A stretch of DNA of 56,773 nucleotides, from NCBI GenBank assembly GCA_034431315.1, contig DAOUDK010000037.1, forward strand, positions 1 to 56,773, given 5' to 3'. Source of the DNA: JAUWOY01 sp034431315. GTDB lineage: Bacteria; Chloroflexota; Anaerolineae; VGOG01. This document shows, piece by piece, positions 16,031-24,554 of the stretch. Both the position numbers and the translations under genes were made by a program. Within the stretch, counting starts at the first letter, position 1. Each line of letters opens with the position of its first letter. The notes beneath the pieces were generated by a model that saw only the letters and a program-made list of their open reading frames with translations, did not search any database and was not told the DNA's origin.

Positions 16031-17032
16031 TTACCCCAGTTCGATGGGCTTCGAGAGCAACGCTACGAACAACCTGACGGCGTTAAGCACGTCGTTATGA
16101 TCAACCATCTCCGAGGGTGTGTGCACGTAGCGGCAGGGGATGGAGAGACAGCCAGCCGGCACGCCCTCCCGCGAAACCTGGATGGCCATGGCATCGGTGG
16201 TTCCCCCTACCAAGACCTCTAATTGATAGGGAATTCCAAGCTCTTCGGCGGTCTCGACCAGCAGGTTCTTGACCGCTGGATGGGCCAACATTCCCCCATC
16301 TTTGACCTTGACGGCCGGCCCCTTGCCCAGGGAGACGGCCATGGTGCGAGCCTCCGGAGTATCACCGGTGCGTGTCACATCAACGGAGATGCCCAGGTCG
16401 GGATGGATGCCGTAAGTCGAGGTGATGGCCCCCCGCAATCCCACCTCCTCCTGCACGCTGAAGACGAAGTAGACATCGTGGGGTGAGGCCTCCAGGTCCC
16501 GCATAACCTGGATCAGGACAGCGCAGCCGATGCGGTCGTCGAAACTCTTGGCCATGAGGCGGTCCCCTTGAGCAGTGAACGGTCGCTGAAAACAGGCGAT
16601 GTCCCCCACGCCAACCGGCGCCGACTCCTTGTCCTTGGCTCCCACATCCAAATAGAGCTTGTCCAACCCAGGTATCTTGTTTTCCTCAGAAGACTCTCGC
16701 TTCTCCAGGCCAAAGGTGCCCACCGTGCCATTGGCAAAGACGGCCCGTCCGCCCAGCAAAGCGAGGGGGCGCACCCCGCCGACACGGGTAAAGCGGAGAA
16801 AGCCCTTCTCGTCCACGTGGGTGACGATGATGCCGATCTCGTCCATGTGGGCAGCCAGCATCACCTTCAATCCATCGCCGCCGCCGCGCTTGAGGGCGAT
16901 GAGGTTGCCCATGACATCAACCCGCACCTCGTCGGCCAGCCCCTCGATTTCCCCTTTGATCACCTCTCTGATCTGCTCCTCGCGCCCCGAAGGGCCGTAG
17001 GTCTCGGTTAGTCTCTTGATCAGCTCTTTCAC
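16031..17032 (-). CDS. M42-family metallo-aminopeptidase (copy 1)
   Basis: This 333-residue M42 (glutamyl aminopeptidase/FrvX/TET-type) enzyme has metal ligands in VMLAAHMDEIG and KSFDDRIGCA, the catalytic pair in SVQEEVGLRGA, a third metal site in DLGISVDVTRTGD and the C-terminal IPCRYVHTPSEM. Such enzymes form large dodecameric cytosolic particles that trim peptides from their N-termini using two metal ions. The GTG at 17032 is preferred: GGAGG lies eight bases upstream, while the GTG at 17041 abuts that site. Two paralogues follow upstream at 17905 and 18982, giving a tandem family interrupted by one unrelated gene. Confidence 0.92.
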   Translation of the reverse strand: MKELIKRLTETYGPSGREEQIREVIKGEIEGLADEVRVDVMGNLIALKRGGGDGLKVMLAAHMDEIGIIVTHVDEKGFLRFTRVGGVRPLALLGGRAVFANGTVGTFGLEKRESSEENKIPGLDKLYLDVGAKDKESAPVGVGDIACFQRPFTAQGDRLMAKSFDDRIGCAVLIQVMRDLEASPHDVYFVFSVQEEVGLRGAITSTYGIHPDLGISVDVTRTGDTPEARTMAVSLGKGPAVKVKDGGMLAHPAVKNLLVETAEELGIPYQLEVLVGGTTDAMAIQVSREGVPAGCLSIPCRYVHTPSEMVDHNDVLNAVRLFVALLSKPIELG

Positions 17033-17059
17033 GGATAACACCTCCTCCCCTTTTAGGGC

Positions 17060-17869
17060 TTACCTGGTTTTGAATTGAAAGGATCCCTTGCTCCATTTAA
17101 CATTACCTTCTTTATCTATCTCTACTCCTTTTGATTGTGATATGTAATATTCAAACACACCATTAAGTGCCTTTACAAAGGCAGCGAAACCACCTCGAAT
17201 GCGCTCTACAAGCTCGTCTATTGTTAAGGATGGTTCATCTCCTCCTCCAAAAGTAAGCAGGTGCCCTGAGTTCCGTTTTAACCATCTCTTGCGCCTATCA
17301 AATACGATTCCCACTCCTTGTAGTTGAGGGCGTTGGTCATGTACCCACTTATTTCTGTAGCCCATTGTGCGACACCAACTCTCATTTTCGACTAACTCTT
17401 GCACGATTTGAGTGATTTGATGTTCTGGCTTCTCCTTAAGAAGGAAGTGCCCAAGAATTGATGCTTTGCTAACGCGACCGTTTTTGTGCGGCTCTAAATC
17501 ATCATCAGATATGTTTAGGAATATCTGGATAAAATTAGCAAGATGCTCCGCTGCAGAGTAAAGTCTCAACGCAACACCATCAGCATAGAATCTGCCATGA
17601 AAGATAGCCGCAGTCTCATTGGAAGGGTTATATTCTTCCCGATACCAAATTATGCTTGCAGTGCATTCATGCAACGCATAGCGAGCTTCTTGGAGATATT
17701 CTGCTGCATCCTGAAGGCATACGATCCCTATAGGCATATCGCTTTCAGGCCCATAGAACAGAGCCACCGCATTTGGCATAAACCCAATTATTTTTCTGCA
17801 TAATAGGCTTGTTTCCGGTATAGAATTATCGATTTCAAGTAGCCTTTCTTTGGACAAAAGCCCTCGCAT
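17060..17869 (-). CDS. HEPN-like protein of unknown role
   Basis: This 269-residue, largely helical protein lies between two M42 peptidase genes and is clearly more AT-rich than either. Near residue 170 it has GYRNKWVHDQRP, which fits the R-x4-H motif of HEPN RNase domains. An upstream helix, LYSAAEHLANFIQIFL, also suits a HEPN bundle. It is reminiscent of Cthe_2314-like HEPN proteins, but this is pattern-based only. HEPN proteins act as RNases in toxin-antitoxin, abortive-infection and RNA-binding contexts. No obvious MNT or other antitoxin partner is adjacent. Start ATG 17869 follows AAGGGGAT. It may be a transferred insert in the peptidase cluster. Confidence 0.6.
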   Translation of the reverse strand: MRGLLSKERLLEIDNSIPETSLLCRKIIGFMPNAVALFYGPESDMPIGIVCLQDAAEYLQEARYALHECTASIIWYREEYNPSNETAAIFHGRFYADGVALRLYSAAEHLANFIQIFLNISDDDLEPHKNGRVSKASILGHFLLKEKPEHQITQIVQELVENESWCRTMGYRNKWVHDQRPQLQGVGIVFDRRKRWLKRNSGHLLTFGGGDEPSLTIDELVERIRGGFAAFVKALNGVFEYYISQSKGVEIDKEGNVKWSKGSFQFKTR

Positions 17870-17904
17870 TGCTTTATCCCCTTTGGATAACTAAGGATGC
17901 AAAG

Positions 17905-18945
17905 TTAAACACCTTTTAACGTTAAATTTCTAACCTTCGGCAGAGCCTTGGTCATCAGCTTCACAGTGTTATCGAGATCGGTCAGGCTCAGCAGGCAGAC
18001 TGGCGAGTGAATGTAGCGGCAGGGCACGGATACGGTGACCGAAGGTATGCCCTCTTTTGCCAGGTGGATGGCTCCGGCATCGGTCCCGCCAATGCCAGGC
18101 TGCTTGAACTGATAGGGGATGCCTAGCTCCTCGGCTGTCTCCACCAGCAGCTTGACCAAACCTCTGTCGGCGATGAAGGAGCGGTCCATGATGGTGATGG
18201 CTGGGCCGGCCCCTAGCCTGGTGGAGGGACTCACGTCCTTCTTCTTGGGCATGTCGTCGCAGATGGTGCCCTCCAGGACGAAGGCCACGTCAGGCTCGAT
18301 GGCGTAGGCCGCCACCCGCGCCCCTCTGAGGCCGACCTCCTCTTGAACGGTGAACACTGGATAGAGGTCGAAAGGATAGCGCTCCTTCAACACCTCTATC
18401 AGCACCACACAACCAACCCGGTCGTCGAAAGCCTTGCCTTTGACCGTTCGCAGACCGTCCTCTGTCAATTGGCGGAAGTCGGTGGCGAAGATAGCGTAGT
18501 CGCCTACCCTGACCGCTTTCTCCGCCTCTTCCTTGCTCTTGGCGCCGATGTCTATGGTCATCTGGTCTACCTTGACCACCTGCTTGCGCTCTTTCTCTTT
18601 CAGCAGATGTACAGGCTTGACGCCGATGATGCCAGGCAGCCGATCTTTGCCGATGAGCACAGCTTTAGACAGCAGGATGCGATCATCAATCCCGCCCACT
18701 GGCCGGAAGCGCAGGCTGCCGTTCTCCTTCTCGATGTGGGTGATCATCAGCCCCACCTCGTCCATGTGGGCTGCCACCATCACCTTGAGCTCGGACTCCT
18801 CCGTCCCCCTCTTCAGGGCGATGAGGTTGCCGATGCTGTCCACGCGGTACTCGTCCACGTGGTCTTTGATGGCCTCGATGATGATCTCGCGGACCTCATC
18901 CTCGCAGCCCGATACTCCAAAAGCCTCAGATAGTTCCTTTAACAC
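17905..18945 (-). CDS. M42-family metallo-aminopeptidase (copy 2)
   Basis: This 346-residue M42 peptidase has KVMVAAHMDEVGLMITHIEK, KGKAFDDRVGCVVLIEVL, FTVQEEVGLRGARVAAY, DVAFVLEGTICDD and VPCRYIHSPVCLLS. The glutamate in LEGT replaces the Asp-based context seen in copy 1 (VDVT) at the third metal site, which may change metal or substrate preference. The GTG at 18945 has AGGAGGG seven bases upstream; TTG 18948 is an alternative. It is co-directional with copy 3, separated by a 36-bp gap occupied by a heptad repeat. Confidence 0.92.
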   Translation of the reverse strand: MLKELSEAFGVSGCEDEVREIIIEAIKDHVDEYRVDSIGNLIALKRGTEESELKVMVAAHMDEVGLMITHIEKENGSLRFRPVGGIDDRILLSKAVLIGKDRLPGIIGVKPVHLLKEKERKQVVKVDQMTIDIGAKSKEEAEKAVRVGDYAIFATDFRQLTEDGLRTVKGKAFDDRVGCVVLIEVLKERYPFDLYPVFTVQEEVGLRGARVAAYAIEPDVAFVLEGTICDDMPKKKDVSPSTRLGAGPAITIMDRSFIADRGLVKLLVETAEELGIPYQFKQPGIGGTDAGAIHLAKEGIPSVTVSVPCRYIHSPVCLLSLTDLDNTVKLMTKALPKVRNLTLKGV

Positions 18946-18966
18946 CAATTCGCCCTCCTCGAAATA

Positions 18967-19008
18967 TCCAATCTCCAGTATCTAACCTCCACCCCCCACC
19001 CTCCACCT
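18967..19008. repeat. heptad-phased repeat overlapping the 3' end of an M42 gene
   Basis: Six 7-bp units (TCCAATC, TCCAGTA, TCTAACC, TCCACCC, CCCACCC, TCCACCT) run without phase break from the gap into the last codons of the M42 copy-3 gene, encoding its glycine-rich tail (RVGGGG). Confidence 0.8.
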
Positions 19009-20049
19009 CAGCTTCTCCATAAACTCCTCATTTAACCTCCCGATGAACCCCGCCATCAGCCTCCCCGTCCGCTCTACGTCCTTGAGGGAGACGGTCTCCA
19101 CCGAGGTGTGCATGTAGCGCAGGGGGATGGAGAGCAGGGCGGTGGGGATGCCCTCCCGCGTGACCTGGATGGCCCAGGCGTCGGTGCCGCTTCGGCCGGG
19201 AATAGGCTCGACCTGGTAGGGGATCTCCAATTCCTTGGCCACCTTCACCAGTGTCTCATGCAGCCTGGGGTGGACGTTGGGGCCGAAGGCGATGGCTGGC
19301 CCCTTGCCCATCTTAACGGTCTCCGCCTCGGAGACGCCGGGCTGATCGCCGAAGGTGGCGTCAATGGCGATGGCCGCGTCGGGGGCCAGGCCGTAGGCGC
19401 TGGTGATAGCGCCGCGCAGCCCCACCTCCTCCTGCACCGTAGCCACAGCGTAGACGTCCCAGGCATGTCTAACGGAGGCCAGCCCCTCCAGGCAGACCAC
19501 GATGGCGGCCACCGCCGTTCGGTCGTCGAAGGCCTTCCCGGTGACCAGGTCTCCCCGAAGCTGAGTGAACTCTCGCTGCATAGTCACCAGATCGCCCACT
19601 TGCACCAGGCGCGCCAATTCCTCTGCCCCCATTCCCACGTCTATGAACAGCTTATCTATGGGTATGGTCTTCTCGCGCTCCTCCTGTGGAAGCACGTGAG
19701 GAGGCCGGCTGCCGATGATGCCCGGCAGGTCCTCTCGGCCATGCACCGTCACTTCCTGACCCAGGAGAGTCCGCTCGTCGAAACCACCAACTGAAGTGAA
19801 ACGAAGGAACCCTTTCTCCAGCGTGGTCACCATCAGCCCGATCTCGTCCATGTGGCCGGCCAGCATGATGCGGCGGCGCGGCTCATCGCCCTCTCCCTTC
19901 TTCAGGGCGATGACGTTGCCCAGCTTGTCGGTCTGCACCTCATCGGCGTATCGCCCAAATTCCTCGACCACTATCTCCCGAACCTCGGCCTCGTAGCCTG
20001 AGACCCCTCTGGCCTCGGAAAGCTTCTTCAACAACGGCGCTATCTGCAC
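18982..20049 (-). CDS. M42-family metallo-aminopeptidase (copy 3)
   Basis: This 355-residue M42 peptidase has IMLAGHMDEIGLMVTTLEK, GKAFDDRTAVAAIVVCLEG, VATVQEEVGLRGAITSAY, AAIAIDATFGDQPG and IPLRYMHTSVETVS. It probably starts the three-peptidase run, with GTG 20049 behind AGGAGG (nine bases). The C-terminal KLRWRVGGGG derives from a heptad repeat that has extended into the coding sequence, so the natural end may once have been a few residues earlier. Role as in copies 1 and 2; different copies probably prefer different N-terminal residues. Confidence 0.92.
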   Translation of the reverse strand: MQIAPLLKKLSEARGVSGYEAEVREIVVEEFGRYADEVQTDKLGNVIALKKGEGDEPRRRIMLAGHMDEIGLMVTTLEKGFLRFTSVGGFDERTLLGQEVTVHGREDLPGIIGSRPPHVLPQEEREKTIPIDKLFIDVGMGAEELARLVQVGDLVTMQREFTQLRGDLVTGKAFDDRTAVAAIVVCLEGLASVRHAWDVYAVATVQEEVGLRGAITSAYGLAPDAAIAIDATFGDQPGVSEAETVKMGKGPAIAFGPNVHPRLHETLVKVAKELEIPYQVEPIPGRSGTDAWAIQVTREGIPTALLSIPLRYMHTSVETVSLKDVERTGRLMAGFIGRLNEEFMEKLRWRVGGGG

Positions 20050-20074
20050 TGTTTGTGGCCTCCTAAAAATTCTA

Positions 20075-20172
20075 AGGTGCCAGGCACTTCCGCAAAGGCC
20101 GTCTTGCCCAACTCCGAAGACGATTGGAAAACGCCTCTGCTTTGAAATCCTCGGTGAAAGTGCCTGGCACCT
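20075..20172. repeat. REP/MITE-like inverted repeat (AAGTGCCTGGCACCT family)
   Basis: AGGTGCCAGGCACTT at 20075-20089 and its exact reverse complement at 20158-20172 bracket 68 bp of unique sequence in the gap between the peptidase cluster and the stalk gene. The arms themselves are near-palindromic (TGCCAGGCA), as in REP elements mobilised by IS200-like transposases. No transposase is present here. Confidence 0.75.
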
Positions 20173-20255
20173 GAACGCTCACTGCTCGTGAACGATCCTG
20201 GGATATTATAACCCGATCTTTCCTTCTGTCAAACATAGAAAGCAGGTTTTTCTGT

Positions 20256-20927
20256 CTAAGGCGGCGCCTCCGTGGGCGTGGATGTGACCGTGCTGGTGGC
20301 CGTCGGCGTCGTTGTTGGTGTTACCGTGGGCGTCCACGTAGGCGTTACTGTGCTTGTTGGTGTATACGTCGCTGTAGCCGTCGGCGACGCTGTCAGCGTG
20401 GCCGTGGGCGTGTCGGTTGAGGTCGGGGTGGCTGGTGGCGGCTCTGTCGGCGTCTCCGTAGCGGTGGGAACTTCTGTCGCGGTTTCTGTGGGCGTGGCTG
20501 TACTCGTCGGTGTGCCCGTGCTGGTAGGTGAGGGCGACGTCGTCGGCGTCTCGGTGGGAGTCGCGGTGCTGGTCGGTGTTACTGTGCCAGTGGGGGTGTC
20601 GGTTGGGGTAGCCGTTGGGGTAGCCGTCAGCGTAGCTGTACCAGTGGGGGTGTTGGTCGGAGTGGGCGTCAAAGTAGCCGTCGGCGAAGGCAGCCATGGG
20701 GTAGGCGTCGGTTCAAGCGGAGTAGGGCTGGGGGTAGGCGTGGGTGATGGTGTAAAGGTGGGGCTAGGGGTAGAGGTAAACGCCGTCGGGGGAGGTGGCG
20801 CAAGGGACAAGGCCACCAATCCCAGACAATAGCAGGGCAAGGTGAGGATGATGATGGCGAACAAAAGCCCATAGGTCGTCCTCTGCCTGTCGGATAAATT
20901 CAGATACCAATTGCGCAATTCGTCCAT
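20256..20927 (-). CDS. membrane-anchored Thr/Pro-rich stalk protein
   Basis: This 223-residue protein has a short cytoplasmic head (MDELRNWYLNLSDRQRTT), one transmembrane helix at about 20-43 (GLLFAIIILTLPCYCLGL), and then about 175 residues composed almost only of Thr, Pro, Ser and Ala in short motifs (TPTPTNTPTGTATLT). This mucin-like region should be extended and probably O-glycosylated outside the cell. No catalytic domain follows, so it may be a spacer, a surface coat component or a degenerate remnant of a longer protein. It is divergent from the YbaK-like gene, with back-to-back promoters. The periodic codons make opposite-strand frames open, which are not real genes. Confidence 0.75.
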   Translation of the reverse strand: MDELRNWYLNLSDRQRTTYGLLFAIIILTLPCYCLGLVALSLAPPPPTAFTSTPSPTFTPSPTPTPSPTPLEPTPTPWLPSPTATLTPTPTNTPTGTATLTATPTATPTDTPTGTVTPTSTATPTETPTTSPSPTSTGTPTSTATPTETATEVPTATETPTEPPPATPTSTDTPTATLTASPTATATYTPTSTVTPTWTPTVTPTTTPTATSTVTSTPTEAPP

Positions 20928-20942
20928 TTGACTCGGTTGAGT

Positions 20943-20971
20943 ATGATAGCATTGATTGGGCCTATTGTCAA
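20943..20971 (-). promoter_or_regulatory. promoter for the stalk protein
   Basis: On the minus strand TTGACA (20971-20966), a 17-bp spacer, then TATCAT (20948-20943), ending 16 bp before the ATG. The very short leader fits the absence of a clear Shine-Dalgarno. Confidence 0.65.
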
Positions 20972-20985
20972 AAACGCCCGGCGGG

Positions 20986-21014
20986 TTGCATATTTAGCCC
21001 ACTCGTGATAATAT
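20986..21014 (+). promoter_or_regulatory. promoter for the YbaK-like gene and phosphofructokinase
   Basis: TTGCAT (20986-20991), a 17-bp spacer and TAATAT (21009-21014) lie 58 bp before the YbaK-like start. Confidence 0.5.
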
Positions 21015-21071
21015 TATACGGGCTGCTCTGCCGGTATTCAGCCCAAACTCGCAAGGAAGGAGAATTTGAAA

Positions 21072-21560
21072 ATGAGCAAGTCATCGTCCAAAATGAGCTC
21101 TGTGGAGAGGGTTCGGGAACATCTGAAAAACTGTGGGCTAACCATCGAGGTGATGGAGTTGGCGGAGAGCACCCGCACGGCAGCGATGGCCGCCCAGGCT
21201 GTGGGATCACCGTTGGGCGCTATCGTCAAATCATTGGTTTTCACGGCTGACGGGAAGCCGGTCCTCGTCTTGGTGTCCGGCGATAAGCGGGCTGATCGTA
21301 AGAAGCTGGAGAAGATCCTCAAAGCCAGGCGGGTGAAGATCGCCAACGCCGACCAGGTGCGCGAGGCTACTGGCTTCGCCATTGGCGGTGTGCCTCCGGT
21401 GGCACACAAGACCGAATTGCTCACTTTAGTTGATAAGAACCTGGGACGATTCGAGAACCTTTATGCGGCGGCAGGCTCTCCTCGCGCTGTCTTCCCCATC
21501 CCCTACGAAACGCTGTTGGAGATAACGGGGGGGCGGTCGGCAGACGTGACCGAGGATTGA
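21072..21560 (+). CDS. YbaK/EbsC-type aminoacyl-tRNA deacylase
   Basis: This 162-residue single-domain protein of the YbaK/ProX editing family has AIVKSLVFTADGKPVLVLVS, in which the Lys of VKSL is the family's catalytic residue. It also has GDKRADRKKLEKIL and the GFAIGGVPPVAH motif. These proteins remove wrongly attached amino acids, typically Cys or Ala, from tRNA such as tRNA-Pro, in trans. The ATG at 21072 follows AAGGAAGGAG; a TTG at 21066 is less likely. The phosphofructokinase gene begins 31 bp downstream, so both are likely co-transcribed. Confidence 0.9.
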   Translation: MSKSSSKMSSVERVREHLKNCGLTIEVMELAESTRTAAMAAQAVGSPLGAIVKSLVFTADGKPVLVLVSGDKRADRKKLEKILKARRVKIANADQVREATGFAIGGVPPVAHKTELLTLVDKNLGRFENLYAAAGSPRAVFPIPYETLLEITGGRSADVTED

Positions 21561-21591
21561 CCTCCAGGAAAGTATGATTAAGGAGATTGTC

Positions 21592-22563
21592 ATGAGGCGA
21601 ATTGGCGTATTGACCAGTGGCGGCGACGGGCCGGGCTTGAACCCCTGTATCCGCGCCGTGACCAGGATGGCCCTGGGATACGGCCTGGAGGTGATAGGCA
21701 TCGAACGGGGCTATGCTGGGCTGATGGATGGCGAGATGATCCCCCTTAATGCTCGCGCGGTGGGGGGCATCATCGGCAGGGGAGGCACCTTCTTGGGCAC
21801 TGCACGCGCGCCTGAGTTTAAAACACCCAAAGGCCAGCGAGAAGCCCTGCGTTGCCTGAACCGGCACGGCATCGAGGGTCTGGTGGTCATCGGCGGCAAC
21901 GGCTCCTTGATCGGAGCTTGCGCCCTCCACCAACGTGGCTTTCCAGTGGTAGGCGTGCCGGCCACTATTGACAACGACGTGGTTGGCACTGACATAGCCA
22001 TAGGCGTGGACACCGCTCTCAACACCATCCTGGATGCCGTTGATAAAATCAAGGACACCGCCTCCTCTCACCAAAGGGCCTTTCTGATCGAGACCATGGG
22101 GCGCGACTCCGGATACCTGGCCCTTATGGGTGGAATAGCTGGCGGAGCAGAGATGGTCTTGATCCCTGAGCTTGAAACGACTCTGGAAGAGGTGGCCCAG
22201 GGCTTGCTGGATGCCTACGTACGGGGGAAAGCCCACTGCATCGTTGTAGCGGCTGAGGGGTATAAGCCTGGCACCCAGGCGGTGGCTGCTTATCTCCAGG
22301 AGAGGCGGGAGGAGTTGGGCTTTGGAGTGCGGGTCACCGTTCTGGGGCACATCCAGCGGGGCGGCTCGCCAATGGCCTTCGACCGAATCCTGGCTACCCG
22401 GCTCGGTGCCGCCGCCGTCAGAGAACTCCACCAGGGCAACCACGGTCACATCGTGGGCCTGATCGGTAACGAGATTGTTCTCACGCCCTTGGAGGATGTG
22501 TTGACTCGTCGCAAAGAGCTCGATCTGAGCCTCTGCGAACTGAGCAAAATAATGGAGAAGTGA
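21592..22563 (+). CDS. 6-phosphofructokinase (PfkA family)
   Basis: This 323-residue enzyme has the N-terminal nucleotide loop VLTSGGDGPGLN, the fructose-6-phosphate/catalytic PATIDNDVVGTD (TIDND), IETMGRDSGYLAL and the effector/substrate region HIQRGGSPMAFDR. It should phosphorylate fructose 6-phosphate in glycolysis. At the phosphate-donor site it reads VIGGNGSLIGA, where canonical ATP enzymes have GGDGS; the Mg-binding Asp is Asn. The same residue region separates ATP- from PPi-dependent enzymes, so donor choice is uncertain. The ATG at 21592 has AAGGAG nine bases upstream. The gene converges with the amino-acid ABC ATPase gene across a heptad inverted repeat. Confidence 0.9.
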   Translation: MRRIGVLTSGGDGPGLNPCIRAVTRMALGYGLEVIGIERGYAGLMDGEMIPLNARAVGGIIGRGGTFLGTARAPEFKTPKGQREALRCLNRHGIEGLVVIGGNGSLIGACALHQRGFPVVGVPATIDNDVVGTDIAIGVDTALNTILDAVDKIKDTASSHQRAFLIETMGRDSGYLALMGGIAGGAEMVLIPELETTLEEVAQGLLDAYVRGKAHCIVVAAEGYKPGTQAVAAYLQERREELGFGVRVTVLGHIQRGGSPMAFDRILATRLGAAAVRELHQGNHGHIVGLIGNEIVLTPLEDVLTRRKELDLSLCELSKIMEK

Positions 22564-22564
22564 A

Positions 22565-22648
22565 AGTTGGAGGTTGGAGATTAGAGGTTGGAGGTTGGAG
22601 ATTGAAGGTTAGACCGTTCCAACATCCAACATCCAACTTCTAACTTCC
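22565..22648. repeat. twelve-unit heptad repeat forming an inverted repeat between convergent genes
   Basis: Seven units of one polarity (AGTTGGA, GGTTGGA, GATTAGA, GGTTGGA, GGTTGGA, GATTGAA, GGTTAGA) occupy 22565-22613. After CCGTTCC come units of the complementary polarity (AACATCC twice, AACTTCT, AACTTCC) to 22648, all in one 7-bp phase. The gap is only about 88 bp, so the structure is placed to act as a bidirectional terminator. Confidence 0.9.
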
Positions 22649-22651
22649 AGC

Positions 22652-23413
<762 letters not shown>

Positions 23414-23433
23414 GATCCCCTACCCCAGGTATA

Positions 23434-23490
23434 TTGGTAGTTGGTAGATTGGTCAGCTCCCCAGTTTCCCAATTTACCAATCTACCATTC
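23434..23490. repeat. heptad-phased inverted repeat between aapM and aapP
   Basis: Units ATTGGTA, GTTGGTA and GATTGGT are answered by CCCAATT, TACCAAT and CTACCAT. The 12-bp arm TGGTAGATTGGT (23442-23453) is perfectly inverted at 23476-23487. It could adjust expression of aapP relative to the permeases. Confidence 0.85.
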
Positions 23491-24554
23491 TAGCGCTCCC
23501 CCACGCCCAGCGCCTGCTCCAGGCGACGGCTGGCGTAGGACATGGTATAACAAAAAATAAAGAATATGACCGCAGCGAAGGCGTAGACCTCCTTGTGCAG
23601 GCCGATGAACTCTTTCTGACCGGTCACAGCCTTGGCAATGCCCAACAGGTCCAGGAGGCCGACGATGGCCACCAGCGTGGTGTCTTTGAACAGGCTGATG
23701 AACTGTCCGACGATGGCCGGGATCACGGCGCGGAGTGCCTGGGGCAACACAATCAACCCCATCACCAGTGCCTCGTTCAACCCCACCGCCCTGGCGGCTT
23801 CGTACTGGCCTATGGGAATCGCGGCCAGCCCTCCGCGCACGTTCTCGGCGGTGTAGGCCGCGCTGAACAGGGTCATGCCGGTGAGCGCGCGCATGACGGT
23901 GCCAAGCCGGATCTCCGGGGGGAGGAAGAGCGGCAGCATCAACTGGCTCATAAAGAGCACGCTGATGAGCGGGACACCCCGGATGGTCTCGATGTACACC
24001 GTGCAGAGCACCTTGACCACCGGCAGCTTGCTGCGGCGGCCCAAGGCCAGCACGATGCCCAGCGGAAACGAGGCCCCGATTCCGACGATGGACAACACGA
24101 GTGTCAGCAGCACCCCGCTCCACACGTCCACCGACACCAGCGGCAGAAACGGGCTCTCCCGCGAGAATCCCCGCAGCAGGATGCCGATCAGGGGAAAGGA
24201 CAGCAACCAGCCGATCACCAGCCAACGCCGCGGGTTGCCCTCCGCCCTCCGGAATACCCAGGTGAGCATCGCTAGAAACACGACGATGCCCAGGCTGACC
24301 AACACGCGCCAGGCCTCCTTGCCGGGATAGCGACCGATCATAAAGACCCTGAAGTTGACCGTGACTACTGCCCAGCGCGCATCCCGCACGACCCAGGTGA
24401 TGATCCCACGCAACACGACGTAGATAAAGGCCACCGAGAAGATGGTGAGCAGCGCGTTGTACCACGTGCTGAACAGGTTCTTTTTTAGCCAGCCCAGCAG
24501 GCCAACTTCGGTGCGAGGCGGCCTGAGTACCTCGGATTGCACGGTCATGTTCAT
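23490..24554 (-). CDS. aapM: amino-acid ABC transporter permease AapM-type
   Basis: This 354-residue permease belongs to the HisM/GlnP-related group, with the extra N-terminal helices typical of AapM/BztC. Hydrophobic stretches include ALLTIFSVAFIYVVLRGII, LVSLGIVVFLAMLTWVF and GVLLTLVLSIVGIGASFPLG. The coupling-helix EAA region appears as QYEAARAVGLNEALVMGLIV, followed by LPQALRAVIPAIV. The start ATG 24554 overlaps the aapQ stop in an ATGA junction, so the two membrane subunits should be translationally coupled. It pairs with AapQ to form the translocation channel. Confidence 0.93.
   Translation of the reverse strand: MNMTVQSEVLRPPRTEVGLLGWLKKNLFSTWYNALLTIFSVAFIYVVLRGIITWVVRDARWAVVTVNFRVFMIGRYPGKEAWRVLVSLGIVVFLAMLTWVFRRAEGNPRRWLVIGWLLSFPLIGILLRGFSRESPFLPLVSVDVWSGVLLTLVLSIVGIGASFPLGIVLALGRRSKLPVVKVLCTVYIETIRGVPLISVLFMSQLMLPLFLPPEIRLGTVMRALTGMTLFSAAYTAENVRGGLAAIPIGQYEAARAVGLNEALVMGLIVLPQALRAVIPAIVGQFISLFKDTTLVAIVGLLDLLGIAKAVTGQKEFIGLHKEVYAFAAVIFFIFCYTMSYASRRLEQALGVGER

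Noticed and set aside
20272..20832. Long plus-strand frame opposite the stalk protein, giving Val/Gly repeats
   Set aside because: It is the antisense of Thr/Pro-rich codons; low complexity and no ribosome-binding site.
21421..22449. 342-codon minus-strand frame opposite phosphofructokinase
   Set aside because: It is a shadow of a strongly supported gene; the protein has no recognisable motif.
22565..22648. CRISPR-like array suggested by regular repeats
   Set aside because: Units are 7 bp with no spacers and switch to the complementary strand halfway; no cas genes.
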